A stretch of 64,000 bases of DNA from positions 2,307,951-2,371,950 of the forward strand of contig NZ_JAINUL010000001.1 in the NCBI RefSeq assembly GCF_020639365.1, written 5' to 3'. Numbering within the stretch: position 1 is the stretch's first letter; the number at the start of each line of letters is the position of its first letter. A model generated the notes under the pieces. It did not search any database. It was not told the origin of the DNA and saw nothing but the letters and a program-made list of their open reading frames with translations. This DNA is from Streptomyces flavotricini (GTDB taxonomy: Bacteria > Actinomycetota > Actinomycetes > Streptomycetales > Streptomycetaceae). Below, piece after piece: positions 6,042 through 16,362 of this stretch. The translations under genes and the position numbers were made by a program.

Positions 6042-8915
6042 CTACTCTCCGCTGTCGCGATGCTTCACCAGCCGGGTCAGCTCCACGCGCGAGGTGAGGT
6101 CCAGCTTGGTGAAGGCCCGGCGCAGGTGCGAACTCACCGTGTGCGGCGAGAGGGAGAGGTGCTCGGCCACCTGTTGGTTGGTCAGCCCACGGGCCACGAG
6201 CCGTACCACCCGTATCTCCGCGGCCGTCAGCTCGGGCCATGCACCGGAGAGTCCGGCCGTCGAGGGCCGGCGGCGGACACCAGCGGCCCGCAGGCGCCGG
6301 CGGACGCGTGCGACGTCCCGCTCGGCGCCCGTTCGCGCGTAGAGCGCGAGGGCCGTGTCGAAGTACGGCACCGCTTCGGGCATGCGGGTGGCCGCCAGCT
6401 TGCGTCCGGCGTCCTCCAGTGCCGACGCCCGGGCCAACGGCCGAGGGCAGTCCTCGTACAGCCGGACGGCGCGTACGAGAGGGACGAGGTCGTTGTCGAG
6501 GATCCCCCGGGCGTGCGCGGCGGTGGCGGCGAGGAACGTGAGGTCGGGGTTGAGCACGGCCAGTCGCTCGGCCAGGGCCACTGCCTGCGCGGCCCGTTCG
6601 TGCGCGCCGGCACGCAGCGCCAGGCGGACGAGGAACGGGGCGTCCGCGGGGTCGACCAAGCCGGCGTAGGCCGGCCGGTCCGCGGCGGGCGACGTCATCA
6701 CCTCGTCGAGTTCGGCCATGGCACGGTCGGGCCGGCCTTCGAAGTCGGCCATCAGTGCCAGCATCCAGGAGCCGAAGTACCGGACGACGGGTGCGCCGTC
6801 GCTCCGCATGCGCCTCGCCTCCGCCGCGTACCCTCGTGCGGTCTGCTGGTCGTTGGTGTGGAGGGCGACGCGCATCATCACGTACCGGAGCGTGACGTCG
6901 GCGAGGTTGCCCGGGCCGAGATCGTCGGTCGTCGCGGACGCGGCTTCGGCGTCGGCCCGGGCGTCCGTCAGCCGTCCGGCCTCCAGAAGGATGCGGGAGC
7001 GGGTCATGAGCCACATCCGGGTGGCCGCCGTCCGGCCCTGCTCCCTGGTGATCCGGATGCCGTCCTCCGCGGCGGCGAGCGCCTCCGCGGAGCGTCCGGT
7101 GGTGTTCGACAGGAGAGCGTGCCACAAGGCCTCCGGAACCCACAGCGAGGTGCTGACGCCCAGGGCGTCGGCCAGCGCGGCGGACCGCTCGGCCTGCCGG
7201 AACGCCTCGGTCAAGTCCATGCGGTGGAAACTCGCGGCCGAGCGGACCGTCGTCAACGTGGCTTCGGCGGAGCGGTCCCCCGCTGCCGCTGCGGCCTCCC
7301 ACGCCTCCGCGGCGACCTGCTCGGCCGCCGAGTGCTCGCCCGACATCGACAGGCCGACCGCGAGCATGGCGAGCAGTCGCCCCCTCACGTCCACGGGGAT
7401 CCCGGGCAGTGCCGCCCCGGCGCGGGCCTGCCGGACCGCCTCGGAGAAGTCGAACGGTACGGCGAGGCGTGCCAGGGCAAGGCGTATGCGCGCCTCGTCC
7501 TCAGGTCCGAGACCGCCGGTCGCCAGGGCGGAGACACCCAGCTCACGTGCCTGGGCGGCCCGGCCCGTCTGCCAGAGCAGCGGGATCGTCTCGGCGATGA
7601 CCCGCGGCCGCTCCGGAGCGTCCACCATCGTGAGTTCCAGAGCCTTGAGGCTGCGTTCCGCGGCGGGTCCGGGAGCGGTGGCCGCGAGTTCCGCCGCGGC
7701 GATACGCAGCCGGGCGGCCTCCGCCACGTCTCCCGCCCCCGCTCTCCCGGCCTCCGCCGCATCTGCCGGTGCTCTCCCGGCCGACGGCCCGGGGCGCTCG
7801 ACGGGGGAGGCCGCGCCCCCCGGCGGCAGTTCGGCGGCTTGACCACGCAGGGCCTGACGCAGGGACAGGGGGAGGCCTGCTTCCACCGCCTCACGGATCA
7901 GGCCATGGCGGAAGGCGAGGCGATCGCCGCTTTCGGTGAGCAGATCGGCGTCGAGGGATTCCCGTACCGCTGTGATGAGCGCCGCCGAGGACCTGCCGAG
8001 CAGTTCGGCCAGCAGCGCGACGGTGACCGGACCGCCCACGGCGGCCGCCGTCTGCACCAGCTGCCGTGCCTCGTCGGACAGCTGGTCGAGGCGGTGCACG
8101 ACAGAGGGGAGTTCCCGTGGGACGGGGGGTCCGGCCGACAGCCTGGCCGTACCGTTCTCGATCGTCACTGCCTCCCGCAGCGAGACGAGCAGCTCGACCA
8201 GCAGCTGCGGGACACCTTCCGCGCGGCGGGCGACGCGGAGGACGTCCGGGTCGGGAGCGGCGCCGAGGACGTCCTCGGTGATCCGTGTGGTCGCCTGGTC
8301 GTCCAGCGCTCCCAGCGTCAGCTCGTGTGCGCCTGCCTGCCGGATCCGGTCCAGGGTCGTGCGCACTCCCGACGGCACGCTGCCGCCGCGCACGGCGACC
8401 AGCCACAGGATGGCGTGCGCCGAGAGTCCGGCCGCGAGGGTGTTGAAGGTGAGAAGGGTCAGGTCGTCGCACCACTGGAGGTCGTCGAGGACGACGAGCA
8501 GGGGGCCGTTTCGAGCCGTCTCCCTCAGGCGGTCCCCCAGTTCCTGGAGCAGCCAGAAGCGCTGGCCGGGTGTCGTGGCGAGGTCCCTGAGGCGGACGGC
8601 GCCCGACAGCGGTTCCTCGCCGGAGAGCAGACCGTCGAGGAGCGGGCCGAGCGGCACGAACTGTTCGTCGGGGTCCGCCGCTCCCTCGAACACCCTCGTC
8701 CCGCGCCGCCTCGCGGATGCCGCGGCCTCCGCGAGGATCCTGGACCTGCCGATGCCGACGGGTCCTTCGACGCGGATGATCCCGCCTTCGCCCCGGTCGA
8801 GCGCGTCGAGCCGCGCCTCGATGAACGCCAGTTCGGCGTCCCTGCCGCGCAGCGGCGTCCGTACACCCTCGAGTTCCTCGGGCACGGTCCTTGTCGTCGC
8901 TCGGTTCACGCTCAT
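6042..8915 (-). CDS. LuxR-family (LAL) ATPase regulator with Arg in the P-loop
   Basis: 957 residues. An AAA/NACHT-like ATPase lies near the N-terminus, a long alpha-helical TPR-like middle follows, and the C-terminus is a LuxR helix-turn-helix (LTAAEIRVVRLVARGLTNQQ, then HTVSSHLRRAFTKL). The Walker A motif reads GPVGIGRS: codon AGG at 8745-8747 puts Arg57 where Lys is expected. The Walker B-like strand LLVVLDDLQW is present. LAL proteins usually activate nearby operons. It is the last gene after a hydrolase, LLM monooxygenase and FMN reductase, all on the minus strand. Two 9-bp direct repeats lie just upstream of the start. Confidence 0.9.
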   Translation of the reverse strand: MSVNRATTRTVPEELEGVRTPLRGRDAELAFIEARLDALDRGEGGIIRVEGPVGIGRSRILAEAAASARRRGTRVFEGAADPDEQFVPLGPLLDGLLSGEEPLSGAVRLRDLATTPGQRFWLLQELGDRLRETARNGPLLVVLDDLQWCDDLTLLTFNTLAAGLSAHAILWLVAVRGGSVPSGVRTTLDRIRQAGAHELTLGALDDQATTRITEDVLGAAPDPDVLRVARRAEGVPQLLVELLVSLREAVTIENGTARLSAGPPVPRELPSVVHRLDQLSDEARQLVQTAAAVGGPVTVALLAELLGRSSAALITAVRESLDADLLTESGDRLAFRHGLIREAVEAGLPLSLRQALRGQAAELPPGGAASPVERPGPSAGRAPADAAEAGRAGAGDVAEAARLRIAAAELAATAPGPAAERSLKALELTMVDAPERPRVIAETIPLLWQTGRAAQARELGVSALATGGLGPEDEARIRLALARLAVPFDFSEAVRQARAGAALPGIPVDVRGRLLAMLAVGLSMSGEHSAAEQVAAEAWEAAAAAGDRSAEATLTTVRSAASFHRMDLTEAFRQAERSAALADALGVSTSLWVPEALWHALLSNTTGRSAEALAAAEDGIRITREQGRTAATRMWLMTRSRILLEAGRLTDARADAEAASATTDDLGPGNLADVTLRYVMMRVALHTNDQQTARGYAAEARRMRSDGAPVVRYFGSWMLALMADFEGRPDRAMAELDEVMTSPAADRPAYAGLVDPADAPFLVRLALRAGAHERAAQAVALAERLAVLNPDLTFLAATAAHARGILDNDLVPLVRAVRLYEDCPRPLARASALEDAGRKLAATRMPEAVPYFDTALALYARTGAERDVARVRRRLRAAGVRRRPSTAGLSGAWPELTAAEIRVVRLVARGLTNQQVAEHLSLSPHTVSSHLRRAFTKLDLTSRVELTRLVKHRDSGE

Positions 8916-8927
8916 ACGGCGGAACAG

Positions 8928-8945
8928 TATGAACCATATGAACCA
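8928..8945 (-). repeat. Two tandem 9-bp repeats upstream of the LuxR-LAL gene
   Basis: tatgaacca occurs twice in a row, ending 13 bp from the LuxR ATG. It could be a direct-repeat operator in the leader or promoter. Confidence 0.35.
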
Positions 8946-8975
8946 CCCCGCCGTCGCCCGCCCCAGGTGCCCGTC

Positions 8976-9590
8976 TCAGTCGAAGCGCAGGTCGGCGAGT
9001 TGCCGTTCGAGGATGGTGACGTCGTCCTCGGGCTCTTCACCGACCGGGCGCGCCGCCATGAGCGCGGCGAGCTCGGCGCCGGCCCGGCGGACGCGGCCGG
9101 GCAGGCCGTCGGTGTACTCGTCTCCCCCCGAGCCCCAGTCCTCGGAGGCCGCGAACACGGCGGTGGGGACGACGACGGCGCGGAGGTAGGAGAAGAGCGG
9201 GCGCACGGCGTGCTCAAGGACCAGGGAGTGGCGGGCGGTGCCGCCCGTCGCCGCGATGAGGAGCGGCTTCCCGGAGAGGGCGTCCGGATCGATCACGTCG
9301 AAGAAGGACTTGAAGAGACCGCTGTAGGAAGCCGCAAAAACGGGAGTCACCGCGATCAGGCCGTCAGCCGCCGTCACCGCGTCGATCGCGGCGCTCAGTC
9401 GCGGCGGCGGAAAGCCGGTCACGAGGTGGTTGGCGATGTCGCCGGCCAGCTCCCGCAGCTCCACGACCTGGGTCGACGGCGCCTGCCCCCGGGCGGCGAG
9501 TTCGTCGCGGGCCGCCTCGGCCAGCCGGTCCGCGAGCAGGCGGGTGGAGGAGGGGGTACTCAGCCCCGCGGAGACGACGATCAGCTTCAT
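8976..9590 (-). CDS. NADPH-dependent FMN reductase (CE1759-type)
   Basis: 204 residues with a flavodoxin-like fold: N-terminal MKLIVVSAGLSTPSSTRLLA phosphate loop, AVTPVFAASYSGLFKSFFDV, then GKPLLIAATGG. It reduces FMN with NAD(P)H, and is expected to feed a flavin-dependent monooxygenase. Its start overlaps the stop of the LLM monooxygenase by 4 bp (ATGA), so the two are translationally coupled. That pairing is the known CE1758/CE1759 arrangement in actinobacteria. Confidence 0.9.
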   Translation of the reverse strand: MKLIVVSAGLSTPSSTRLLADRLAEAARDELAARGQAPSTQVVELRELAGDIANHLVTGFPPPRLSAAIDAVTAADGLIAVTPVFAASYSGLFKSFFDVIDPDALSGKPLLIAATGGTARHSLVLEHAVRPLFSYLRAVVVPTAVFAASEDWGSGGDEYTDGLPGRVRRAGAELAALMAARPVGEEPEDDVTILERQLADLRFD

Positions 9591-10672
9591 GCGGCGGACA
9601 CCTCCCGGACGGCTCGAAGGGACGCGTGCGTGGGGGCCTCCGGCACGTCGGCCGGACGTCCCTTCGCGAACTCCTCCCGCAGCACGGGCACGACCTCTTC
9701 GCCGAGGATGTCCAGCTGTTCAAGGACTGTCTTCAGAGGCAGGCCCGCGTGGTCCATCAGGAACAGCTGGCGCTGGTAGTCGCCGACGCTCTCCCGGAAC
9801 GACAGGGTCCGCTCGATGACCTGCTGGGGAGAGCCCACCGTCAACGGGGTCTGCTCGGTGAAGTCCTCCAGCGACGGGCCGTGGCCGTATACGGGAGCGT
9901 TGTCGAAGTAGGGACGGAACTCCCGGACGGCGTCCTGGGAGTTCTTCCGCATGAAGACCTGTCCGCCCAGGCCGACGACGGCGTCTTCCGGCCGGCCGTG
10001 GCCGTGGTGCGCGAACCGGCGCCGGTAGAGCTGCACCATGCGCCGGGTGTGGTCGGCCGGCCAGAAGATGTTGTTGTGGAAGAAGCCGTCCCCGTAGAAG
10101 GCGGCCTGCTCCGCGACCTCGGGGGACCTGATGGAGCCGTGCCAGACGAAGGGCGGGACGGCGTCCAGGGGCCGCGGCGTCGAGGTGAAGGCCTGGAGCG
10201 GCGTCCGGAACGTGCCCTCCCAGTCCACGACGTCCTCGCGCCACAGCCGGCGCAGCAGCGCGTAGTTCTCCTTGGCGAGGTTGATGCCCTGGCGGATGTC
10301 CTGGCCGAACCACGGGTAGACCGGACCGGTGTTGCCGCGCCCCAGCATGAGGTCGACCCGGCCGTCGGCCAGGTGCTGGAGCATCGCGTAGTCCTCGGCG
10401 ATCTTCACCGGGTCGTTCGTGGTGATCAGCGTCGTGGACGTGGACAGGATCAGCTTCTCGGTGCGGGCGGCGATGTAGCCGAGCATGGTGGTCGGCGACG
10501 ACGGTACGAACGGCGGGTTGTGGTGCTCGCCGGTCGCGAAGACGTCCAGGCCGACCTCCTCGGCCTTGAGCGCGATGGCCACCATCGCCTTGATGCGCTC
10601 GCGTTCGGTCGGCGTGCGACCGTTGGTGGGGTCGGGGGTCACGTCCCCGACGGTGAAGATGCCGAACTGCAT
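9587..10672 (-). CDS. LLM-class flavin-dependent monooxygenase (CE1758-type)
   Basis: 361 residues of the bacterial-luciferase-like TIM barrel family: MQFGIFTVGDVTPD start, VFATGEHHNPPFVPSSP, GRVDLMLGRGNTGPVYPW. It uses reduced flavin and O2 to oxidise an unknown organic substrate. The partner reductase overlaps its stop. A hydrolase is 104 bp upstream in the same direction and may act on the same substrate series. Confidence 0.92.
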   Translation of the reverse strand: MQFGIFTVGDVTPDPTNGRTPTERERIKAMVAIALKAEEVGLDVFATGEHHNPPFVPSSPTTMLGYIAARTEKLILSTSTTLITTNDPVKIAEDYAMLQHLADGRVDLMLGRGNTGPVYPWFGQDIRQGINLAKENYALLRRLWREDVVDWEGTFRTPLQAFTSTPRPLDAVPPFVWHGSIRSPEVAEQAAFYGDGFFHNNIFWPADHTRRMVQLYRRRFAHHGHGRPEDAVVGLGGQVFMRKNSQDAVREFRPYFDNAPVYGHGPSLEDFTEQTPLTVGSPQQVIERTLSFRESVGDYQRQLFLMDHAGLPLKTVLEQLDILGEEVVPVLREEFAKGRPADVPEAPTHASLRAVREVSAA

Positions 10673-10776
10673 GGGGTGTCTGCTCTCCTGAGCTCGTCCG
10701 GTTCCCGCGCCGGGGAACCGGAGGCCCGGGTGACGCCGGGGGCTCCGGCGTCACCCGGCGGGTGGGCGGTGCGGCG

Positions 10777-11673
<897 letters not shown>

Positions 11674-11747
11674 TCACGCTAGGACCGGTCCCGCACCTCC
11701 TGTTGCCGTACCGCGCACCACACCTTGCACGGGGGCGCAGAGGTCAC

Positions 11748-14486
11748 TCAGCCGCCGGTGGCTGTTCCGGCGTCGCCCTCCGCAAGCGCGATCCGGGCCA
11801 GGTGGACCCGCGAGCGCACCGAGAGCTTGCGGAAGATCGACGCCAGATGGGTGTTGACCGTGTGCGGGGAGACGACGAGGGCCTCCGCGGCCGACCGGTT
11901 GGTGTGGCCCGCGGCGATCAGCCGGGCCACCTTGCGTTCCGAGGCCGTGAGCGCGTCCCAGCCCTGGGCGGGGCGCGGCCGGAGGCCTCCGCTGCGTCGG
12001 CCGGAGCGGCTGGTGGCCCGTTCCAGATCGGCCCGGACCCGGTCGGCCTCGGCGTCGGCCCCCGCCTGGGCGTAGATGTCGTGGGCCCTGGTCAGGGCGG
12101 GTGTCGCGGCGGGGTCGCCTGCTGTGAGGAGCGCGCGCCCGAGGTCGGCGGATGCGGCGGCGAGGGGCAGCGGCCGGGGGCCATTGAGGAGGATGCGCAC
12201 CGACCGCTCCAGGAGTTCGTGGTCGGCGTTCGCCAGGGCGGACGCGTGGGCGGCCGCCCCCTGGGCGGTCGGCACGCCGGCGTTGCGGGTGGCGTGTTCG
12301 ACAGCCTGGGCCGCGAGTTCCTCGGCCAGGTTCCGGTCCCCGCCGCGCAGGGCGATCCGCACGGCCTGGACGACATGGGGGCGCAGGAGCCGCCATCGGA
12401 GGAAGGGGTGGTCACGCTGCACGGATCGGACCAGTTCGGCCGCTGCCGCGTGGTCGCCGTCGGCGTCGGCGACGACGGCCTCGAAGTACTGGTGCGTGGC
12501 GTGGTTGCCCGTGTTCGGCCGCTCGGCCACGGTCGCCCGCACGACGTCCAGGTGTTCCCGCGCGGCTTCGCGGTCGCCGCGCAGCATCGCGAGGAAGCCG
12601 CGGTTGACGCGGATGTTGACCAGGTTGCCGGGCACGTGGAGGTCCGCTTCGAGCCGCTCGGCGGTGACGAGGTCGGCGTCCGCGTCGTCGAGCCGGCCGA
12701 GCCCCATGTTCAGGGTTCCCTGGGCCCAGATCAGCATGGCGGGGCGCAGCGGAGCGTCGCCCGCCGTCCGGAGCAGTCGCCGTACGGTGTCGAAGTCGTC
12801 CATGTGGATCCGGGCGACGGCCTCCTCGGGCAGGAAGGCCGTGTCGAACACGCTCAGCGCCGTGTGGTGTTCGACGGCGGCGGCGCAGTCGCCCGCGTTG
12901 AGGGCGATCTCGCCGAGGCCCCACAGCGCGAGGACACGGGCCTCCCGGTCACCGGACCGCTCCGCCTCGGCGAGCGCCCGTTCGCCGGTCTCGCGAGCGG
13001 CCCCGAGGTCGCGCCCGCGGGACCGGGCGAGGGCCTGCCGGGCGGTGAGCCGGGCGCGGATCGTCGGGTCGGTGACGGCTGCCAGTGCGGCCGTCGAGCG
13101 GCGGGTCAGCTCGTGGACGTCGTCGAGGTGCCACAGCGTGTCGCCGAGTACGGACTGCAGACGGGCGAAGACGTCCAGGGGCGGCTGCCGGGCGAGCAGC
13201 GAGTCGCCGGTATCCCGTGCCTGGGTGTACCGGCCCGCACGGGTCAGCGCGACGATGGCCCGTTCTCCCACGTCGAACACCATGGGCGCATGGGGCGGTA
13301 CGAGTTCCAGGGCGCGTACGGCCAGGTCGGCGGCGAGGTCGGGCATCACGGCGATCACGTCCGTGGCGGCCGTGCCGAGCAGCCCGATCGCCTCCTGATC
13401 GCCTGGTTCGGCGCTCTTCAGCAGATGCGGGACCGCGTCGGTGGAGCTCAGGCCCGCTACGACGAGCCGGCTCGCGGCCTCCCGGTGGAGCGCCCGGCGT
13501 ACGGAGGGGGCGAGATCGGCGTACACCGCTTGGCGGAGCAGGTCGTGGCGGAACAGGAGGCGTTCCCCGTCGTCGTGGAGGAGGGCGGCCGCGATCGCAT
13601 CGTCCACTTCGGCGCTGAGTCCGGACGCGGGCCGGCCGCACAGGGCGGCGGCGTCCGCGAGCGAGAACGCACGGCCGAGGACCGAGCCGATCCGCAGGAA
13701 ATGGAGGGTGTCCGGCCGGAGGCCGGCCAGCCGGTCGCGTACACCGAGGACCATCCGCTCCGGCGGCTCCGGCGCGTCCGCGCCCGACGCCGCGATGCCC
13801 GCGAGCATCTCGGCCGCGAGGAAGGGGTTGCCTCCCGCCCCGTCGAGAAGTTCCGCGACCTGCGTCGGCACGTCCCCGCCGAGGACGTCCCGCGCCAGCT
13901 CGGCCAGGGCCGTGTCGGACAGCGGCCGGAGGGGGAGGGCCGTCGTCCGCGGCCCCTGCCCGTAGAGTTCCGGGTCGTTCCTGCTCGTGAGCAGCCAGAG
14001 GACCGGGGAGCTGAGCAGCCGTGCCGGCATGACACTCAGGGCGAACCGGCTCAGCGGGTCGGCCCAATGGACATCGTCGACCGCGATCAGTACGGGCGTG
14101 CTCGCGGAGCGTTCCTCGATCAGCTGGGCCAGTCGTTCGACGAGCCAGATACGCTGGTCGTGATGGCCCGCGAGGTCTGCGAAGTCCGTGCTGGACAGCA
14201 GCGGCGGGTCACCGTGCAGGAGGCCGGAGGCCAGTGAGGCGAGCGGTGCCAGCTCGTGCAGTTCCTCGGCGCGTCCATGGCTGACGACGAACCCGTGAGC
14301 CCGCGCGATCGAGACCGTCTCCTGCAGCAGTACGGTCTTCCCGATCCCGGGCTCGCCCAGGAGCAGCGCGATCGCTCCTCCCTCGCCGTCGCGCACCGCC
14401 TCGACCAGGGCGCGCAGCCGCTCCAGCTCGGCTTCACGGCCCCGCAGCCCGGGCCGGCTCAGCCCCGCGCTCCCGGGCACCGCCAT
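11748..14486 (-). CDS. LuxR-family (LAL) ATPase regulator
   Basis: 912 residues from ATG 14486, which follows GAGGGAGAAGG. An ATG at 14516 overlapping the permease stop (ATGA) would add 10 residues. The Walker A motif GEPGIGKT is intact (residues 44-51), and the Walker B region reads LIAVDDVHW. A helical TPR-like middle follows, then a C-terminal LuxR domain (LTASERKVARLIAAGHTNRS, HTVNTHLASIFRKL). It sits directly after two sugar permease genes and their binding protein. This suggests it controls, or responds to, that uptake system. Confidence 0.9.
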   Translation of the reverse strand: MAVPGSAGLSRPGLRGREAELERLRALVEAVRDGEGGAIALLLGEPGIGKTVLLQETVSIARAHGFVVSHGRAEELHELAPLASLASGLLHGDPPLLSSTDFADLAGHHDQRIWLVERLAQLIEERSASTPVLIAVDDVHWADPLSRFALSVMPARLLSSPVLWLLTSRNDPELYGQGPRTTALPLRPLSDTALAELARDVLGGDVPTQVAELLDGAGGNPFLAAEMLAGIAASGADAPEPPERMVLGVRDRLAGLRPDTLHFLRIGSVLGRAFSLADAAALCGRPASGLSAEVDDAIAAALLHDDGERLLFRHDLLRQAVYADLAPSVRRALHREAASRLVVAGLSSTDAVPHLLKSAEPGDQEAIGLLGTAATDVIAVMPDLAADLAVRALELVPPHAPMVFDVGERAIVALTRAGRYTQARDTGDSLLARQPPLDVFARLQSVLGDTLWHLDDVHELTRRSTAALAAVTDPTIRARLTARQALARSRGRDLGAARETGERALAEAERSGDREARVLALWGLGEIALNAGDCAAAVEHHTALSVFDTAFLPEEAVARIHMDDFDTVRRLLRTAGDAPLRPAMLIWAQGTLNMGLGRLDDADADLVTAERLEADLHVPGNLVNIRVNRGFLAMLRGDREAAREHLDVVRATVAERPNTGNHATHQYFEAVVADADGDHAAAAELVRSVQRDHPFLRWRLLRPHVVQAVRIALRGGDRNLAEELAAQAVEHATRNAGVPTAQGAAAHASALANADHELLERSVRILLNGPRPLPLAAASADLGRALLTAGDPAATPALTRAHDIYAQAGADAEADRVRADLERATSRSGRRSGGLRPRPAQGWDALTASERKVARLIAAGHTNRSAAEALVVSPHTVNTHLASIFRKLSVRSRVHLARIALAEGDAGTATGG

Positions 14487-14512
14487 GCCTTCTCCCTCGG
14501 GCCGCTCGGGGC

Positions 14513-15400
14513 TCATCCCTTGACCGATCCGGCGAGCAGTCCCCGCGCGAAGTGCCGCCGGAGGGAGAAGAAGACGAGCAGCGGGACGAACGCCGCCACG
14601 AAGGCTCCTGCGGTGAGCCGCTGCCACTCGTTGCCGTACGTCCCGGCCAGGCTCGCCAGTCTGACCGTCATCGGCGCGGTCTCGGCCGTTCCGCCCGACA
14701 GCGTCAGTGCCACGAGGAGGTCGTTCCACACCCACAGGAACTGGATGATGGCGAAGGAGACCAGGGCCGGGCGGGCCAGGGGCAGCACGATCCGGAGCAG
14801 CAGCGTCCCGTGGGACGCGCCGTCGACGCGGGCGGCCTCGATCAGGTCCCGGGGCAGCCCTGCCAGGAAGTTGTGCAGGAGGAACACCGCGAACGGCAGC
14901 GCGAAGACCGTGTGGGCGAACCAGATCTGGCCGAAACGCGCGGGACCGGTGAGGTTCCACGCGGGCAGGAACAGCCAGCCCTGGGAGAACAGCTTGAGGA
15001 GGGGGACGAGCGCCATCTGGAGCGGCACGACCTGGAGCGCGAAGATGCCGACGACGAGCGCGTCCCGCCCCCTGAAGTCGATCCACGCCAGGGCGTACGC
15101 CGCGAAGAAGGCCAGCACGAGCGGGAACAGCACCGAGGGAAGGGTGATGACGACGGAGTTAATGAAGTACTCCGCGAGCCGCCCCGACCCGTGCCCGCCC
15201 CCGGAGAGCACCTCGCCGTAGTTGTCGAGCGTGAGGTGCGGCGTACCGAACACGGTCCACCAGCCCGTCGTCTTGATCTCCTCCTCGGGACGGAACGAGG
15301 AGAGCAGCAGACCGAGGGTCGGTGTCGTCCAGAGGACCGCGATCACCACGGCGATCGACGTGAAGGCGCGGGAGGCCAGACGCTGCCGGACGCCGTTCAC
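14513..15400 (-). CDS. Carbohydrate ABC transporter permease, MalG/AglG type
   Basis: 295 residues. The GTG start at 15400 overlaps the stop of the upstream permease gene (GTGA). Six membrane segments are predicted by eye. The cytoplasmic EAA loop reads EAARVDGASHGTLLLRIVLP, the coupling site for the ATPase. No ATPase gene is nearby; in streptomycetes the shared ATPase MsiK serves such systems (known). The stop overlaps, or lies 26 bp from, the LuxR start. Confidence 0.92.
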   Translation of the reverse strand: MNGVRQRLASRAFTSIAVVIAVLWTTPTLGLLLSSFRPEEEIKTTGWWTVFGTPHLTLDNYGEVLSGGGHGSGRLAEYFINSVVITLPSVLFPLVLAFFAAYALAWIDFRGRDALVVGIFALQVVPLQMALVPLLKLFSQGWLFLPAWNLTGPARFGQIWFAHTVFALPFAVFLLHNFLAGLPRDLIEAARVDGASHGTLLLRIVLPLARPALVSFAIIQFLWVWNDLLVALTLSGGTAETAPMTVRLASLAGTYGNEWQRLTAGAFVAAFVPLLVFFSLRRHFARGLLAGSVKG

Positions 15401-16362
15401 ACCGTCCTCCGCTGTGCCCGGACCTGGTGGGCGACGAAGGGGGTGACGAGGACGAAGAGGAGCACGGCGAGCGCCGCACCGCGGCCCGTCTCGCCGTAGC
15501 GGAAGGCCTGGTCGTACATCTCGTGGGCGATGACGCCCGTGTCGAACTGGCCGCCGGTCATGGTCCTGACGATGTCGAAGGCCTTGAAGGTGCCGATCGT
15601 CTGGGCGAGGACCACGACGAGCAGCGTGGGCCTGATCGACGGCATGGTGATCCGCCAGAAGATCTGCCGGGGGGACGCGCCGTCGAGTCGGGCCGCCTCG
15701 GTCAGTTCTCCGGGAACGGCCCTGATGGCGGCGGCCAGCAGGACGGCTGCGAAGCCCGCCTGTGTCCACACCATCACCACGATGAGGAACAGGACGTTCC
15801 AGGGAGAGTGCACGAGCCATTGCCTCGGTTCGCCGCCGAACGCGACGACGAGCTGGTTCAGCAGCCCGATCTGCCCGGCCTCCGCGGGACGGTAGGCGTA
15901 GACGAACTTCCAGACGACACCCGCGCCGACGAAGGAGATCGTCATCGGCATCAGGAGGAGGGACAGCGCGAACGCTCTGAACCGCGACCGTACGACGGCC
16001 GCCGCGTAGAGCAGACCGACCGAGGCTGCCAGCAACGGCACGAGCACCACCCACGCCAGGGTGTTGCGCAGCGCCACCATCGCCCGGGGGTCGGTGACCA
16101 TCCACACGTAGTTGTCGAAGCCGGCCCACGCGTCTCCCCCGCTGTCGGTGAACGACAGGGCCAGGGTGCGCAGGCCGGGCAGGAGGAGACCGACCGTGAG
16201 CAGCAGCAGCGCGGGGGCCAGCAGGAGAAGGGCCGCGGCCTTTCTTCGAAACGGCCTCCGGTGCAGCGCCAGCAGGATCAGGGAGACCACCGCCGCGAAG
16301 GCGGCGACGCCCTGGAGCAGGTACAGCAGCTTGGGCTGCTGGGCGACGGCGTCGAACGACAT
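15397..16362 (-). CDS. Carbohydrate ABC transporter permease, MalF/AglF type
   Basis: 321 residues with an N-terminal membrane helix and a further set of helices. The EAA loop is EAARLDGASPRQIFWRITMP. The ATG at 16362 overlaps the stop of the binding-protein gene by one base (TGATG), so the three genes form one translationally coupled operon: binding protein, F-type permease, G-type permease. Confidence 0.92.
   Translation of the reverse strand: MSFDAVAQQPKLLYLLQGVAAFAAVVSLILLALHRRPFRRKAAALLLLAPALLLLTVGLLLPGLRTLALSFTDSGGDAWAGFDNYVWMVTDPRAMVALRNTLAWVVLVPLLAASVGLLYAAAVVRSRFRAFALSLLLMPMTISFVGAGVVWKFVYAYRPAEAGQIGLLNQLVVAFGGEPRQWLVHSPWNVLFLIVVMVWTQAGFAAVLLAAAIRAVPGELTEAARLDGASPRQIFWRITMPSIRPTLLVVVLAQTIGTFKAFDIVRTMTGGQFDTGVIAHEMYDQAFRYGETGRGAALAVLLFVLVTPFVAHQVRAQRRTV

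Noticed and set aside
6015..9779. Very long open frame on the plus strand opposite the LuxR-LAL and FMN reductase genes
   Set aside because: It is a GC-skew shadow of real minus-strand genes, with no recognisable domains.
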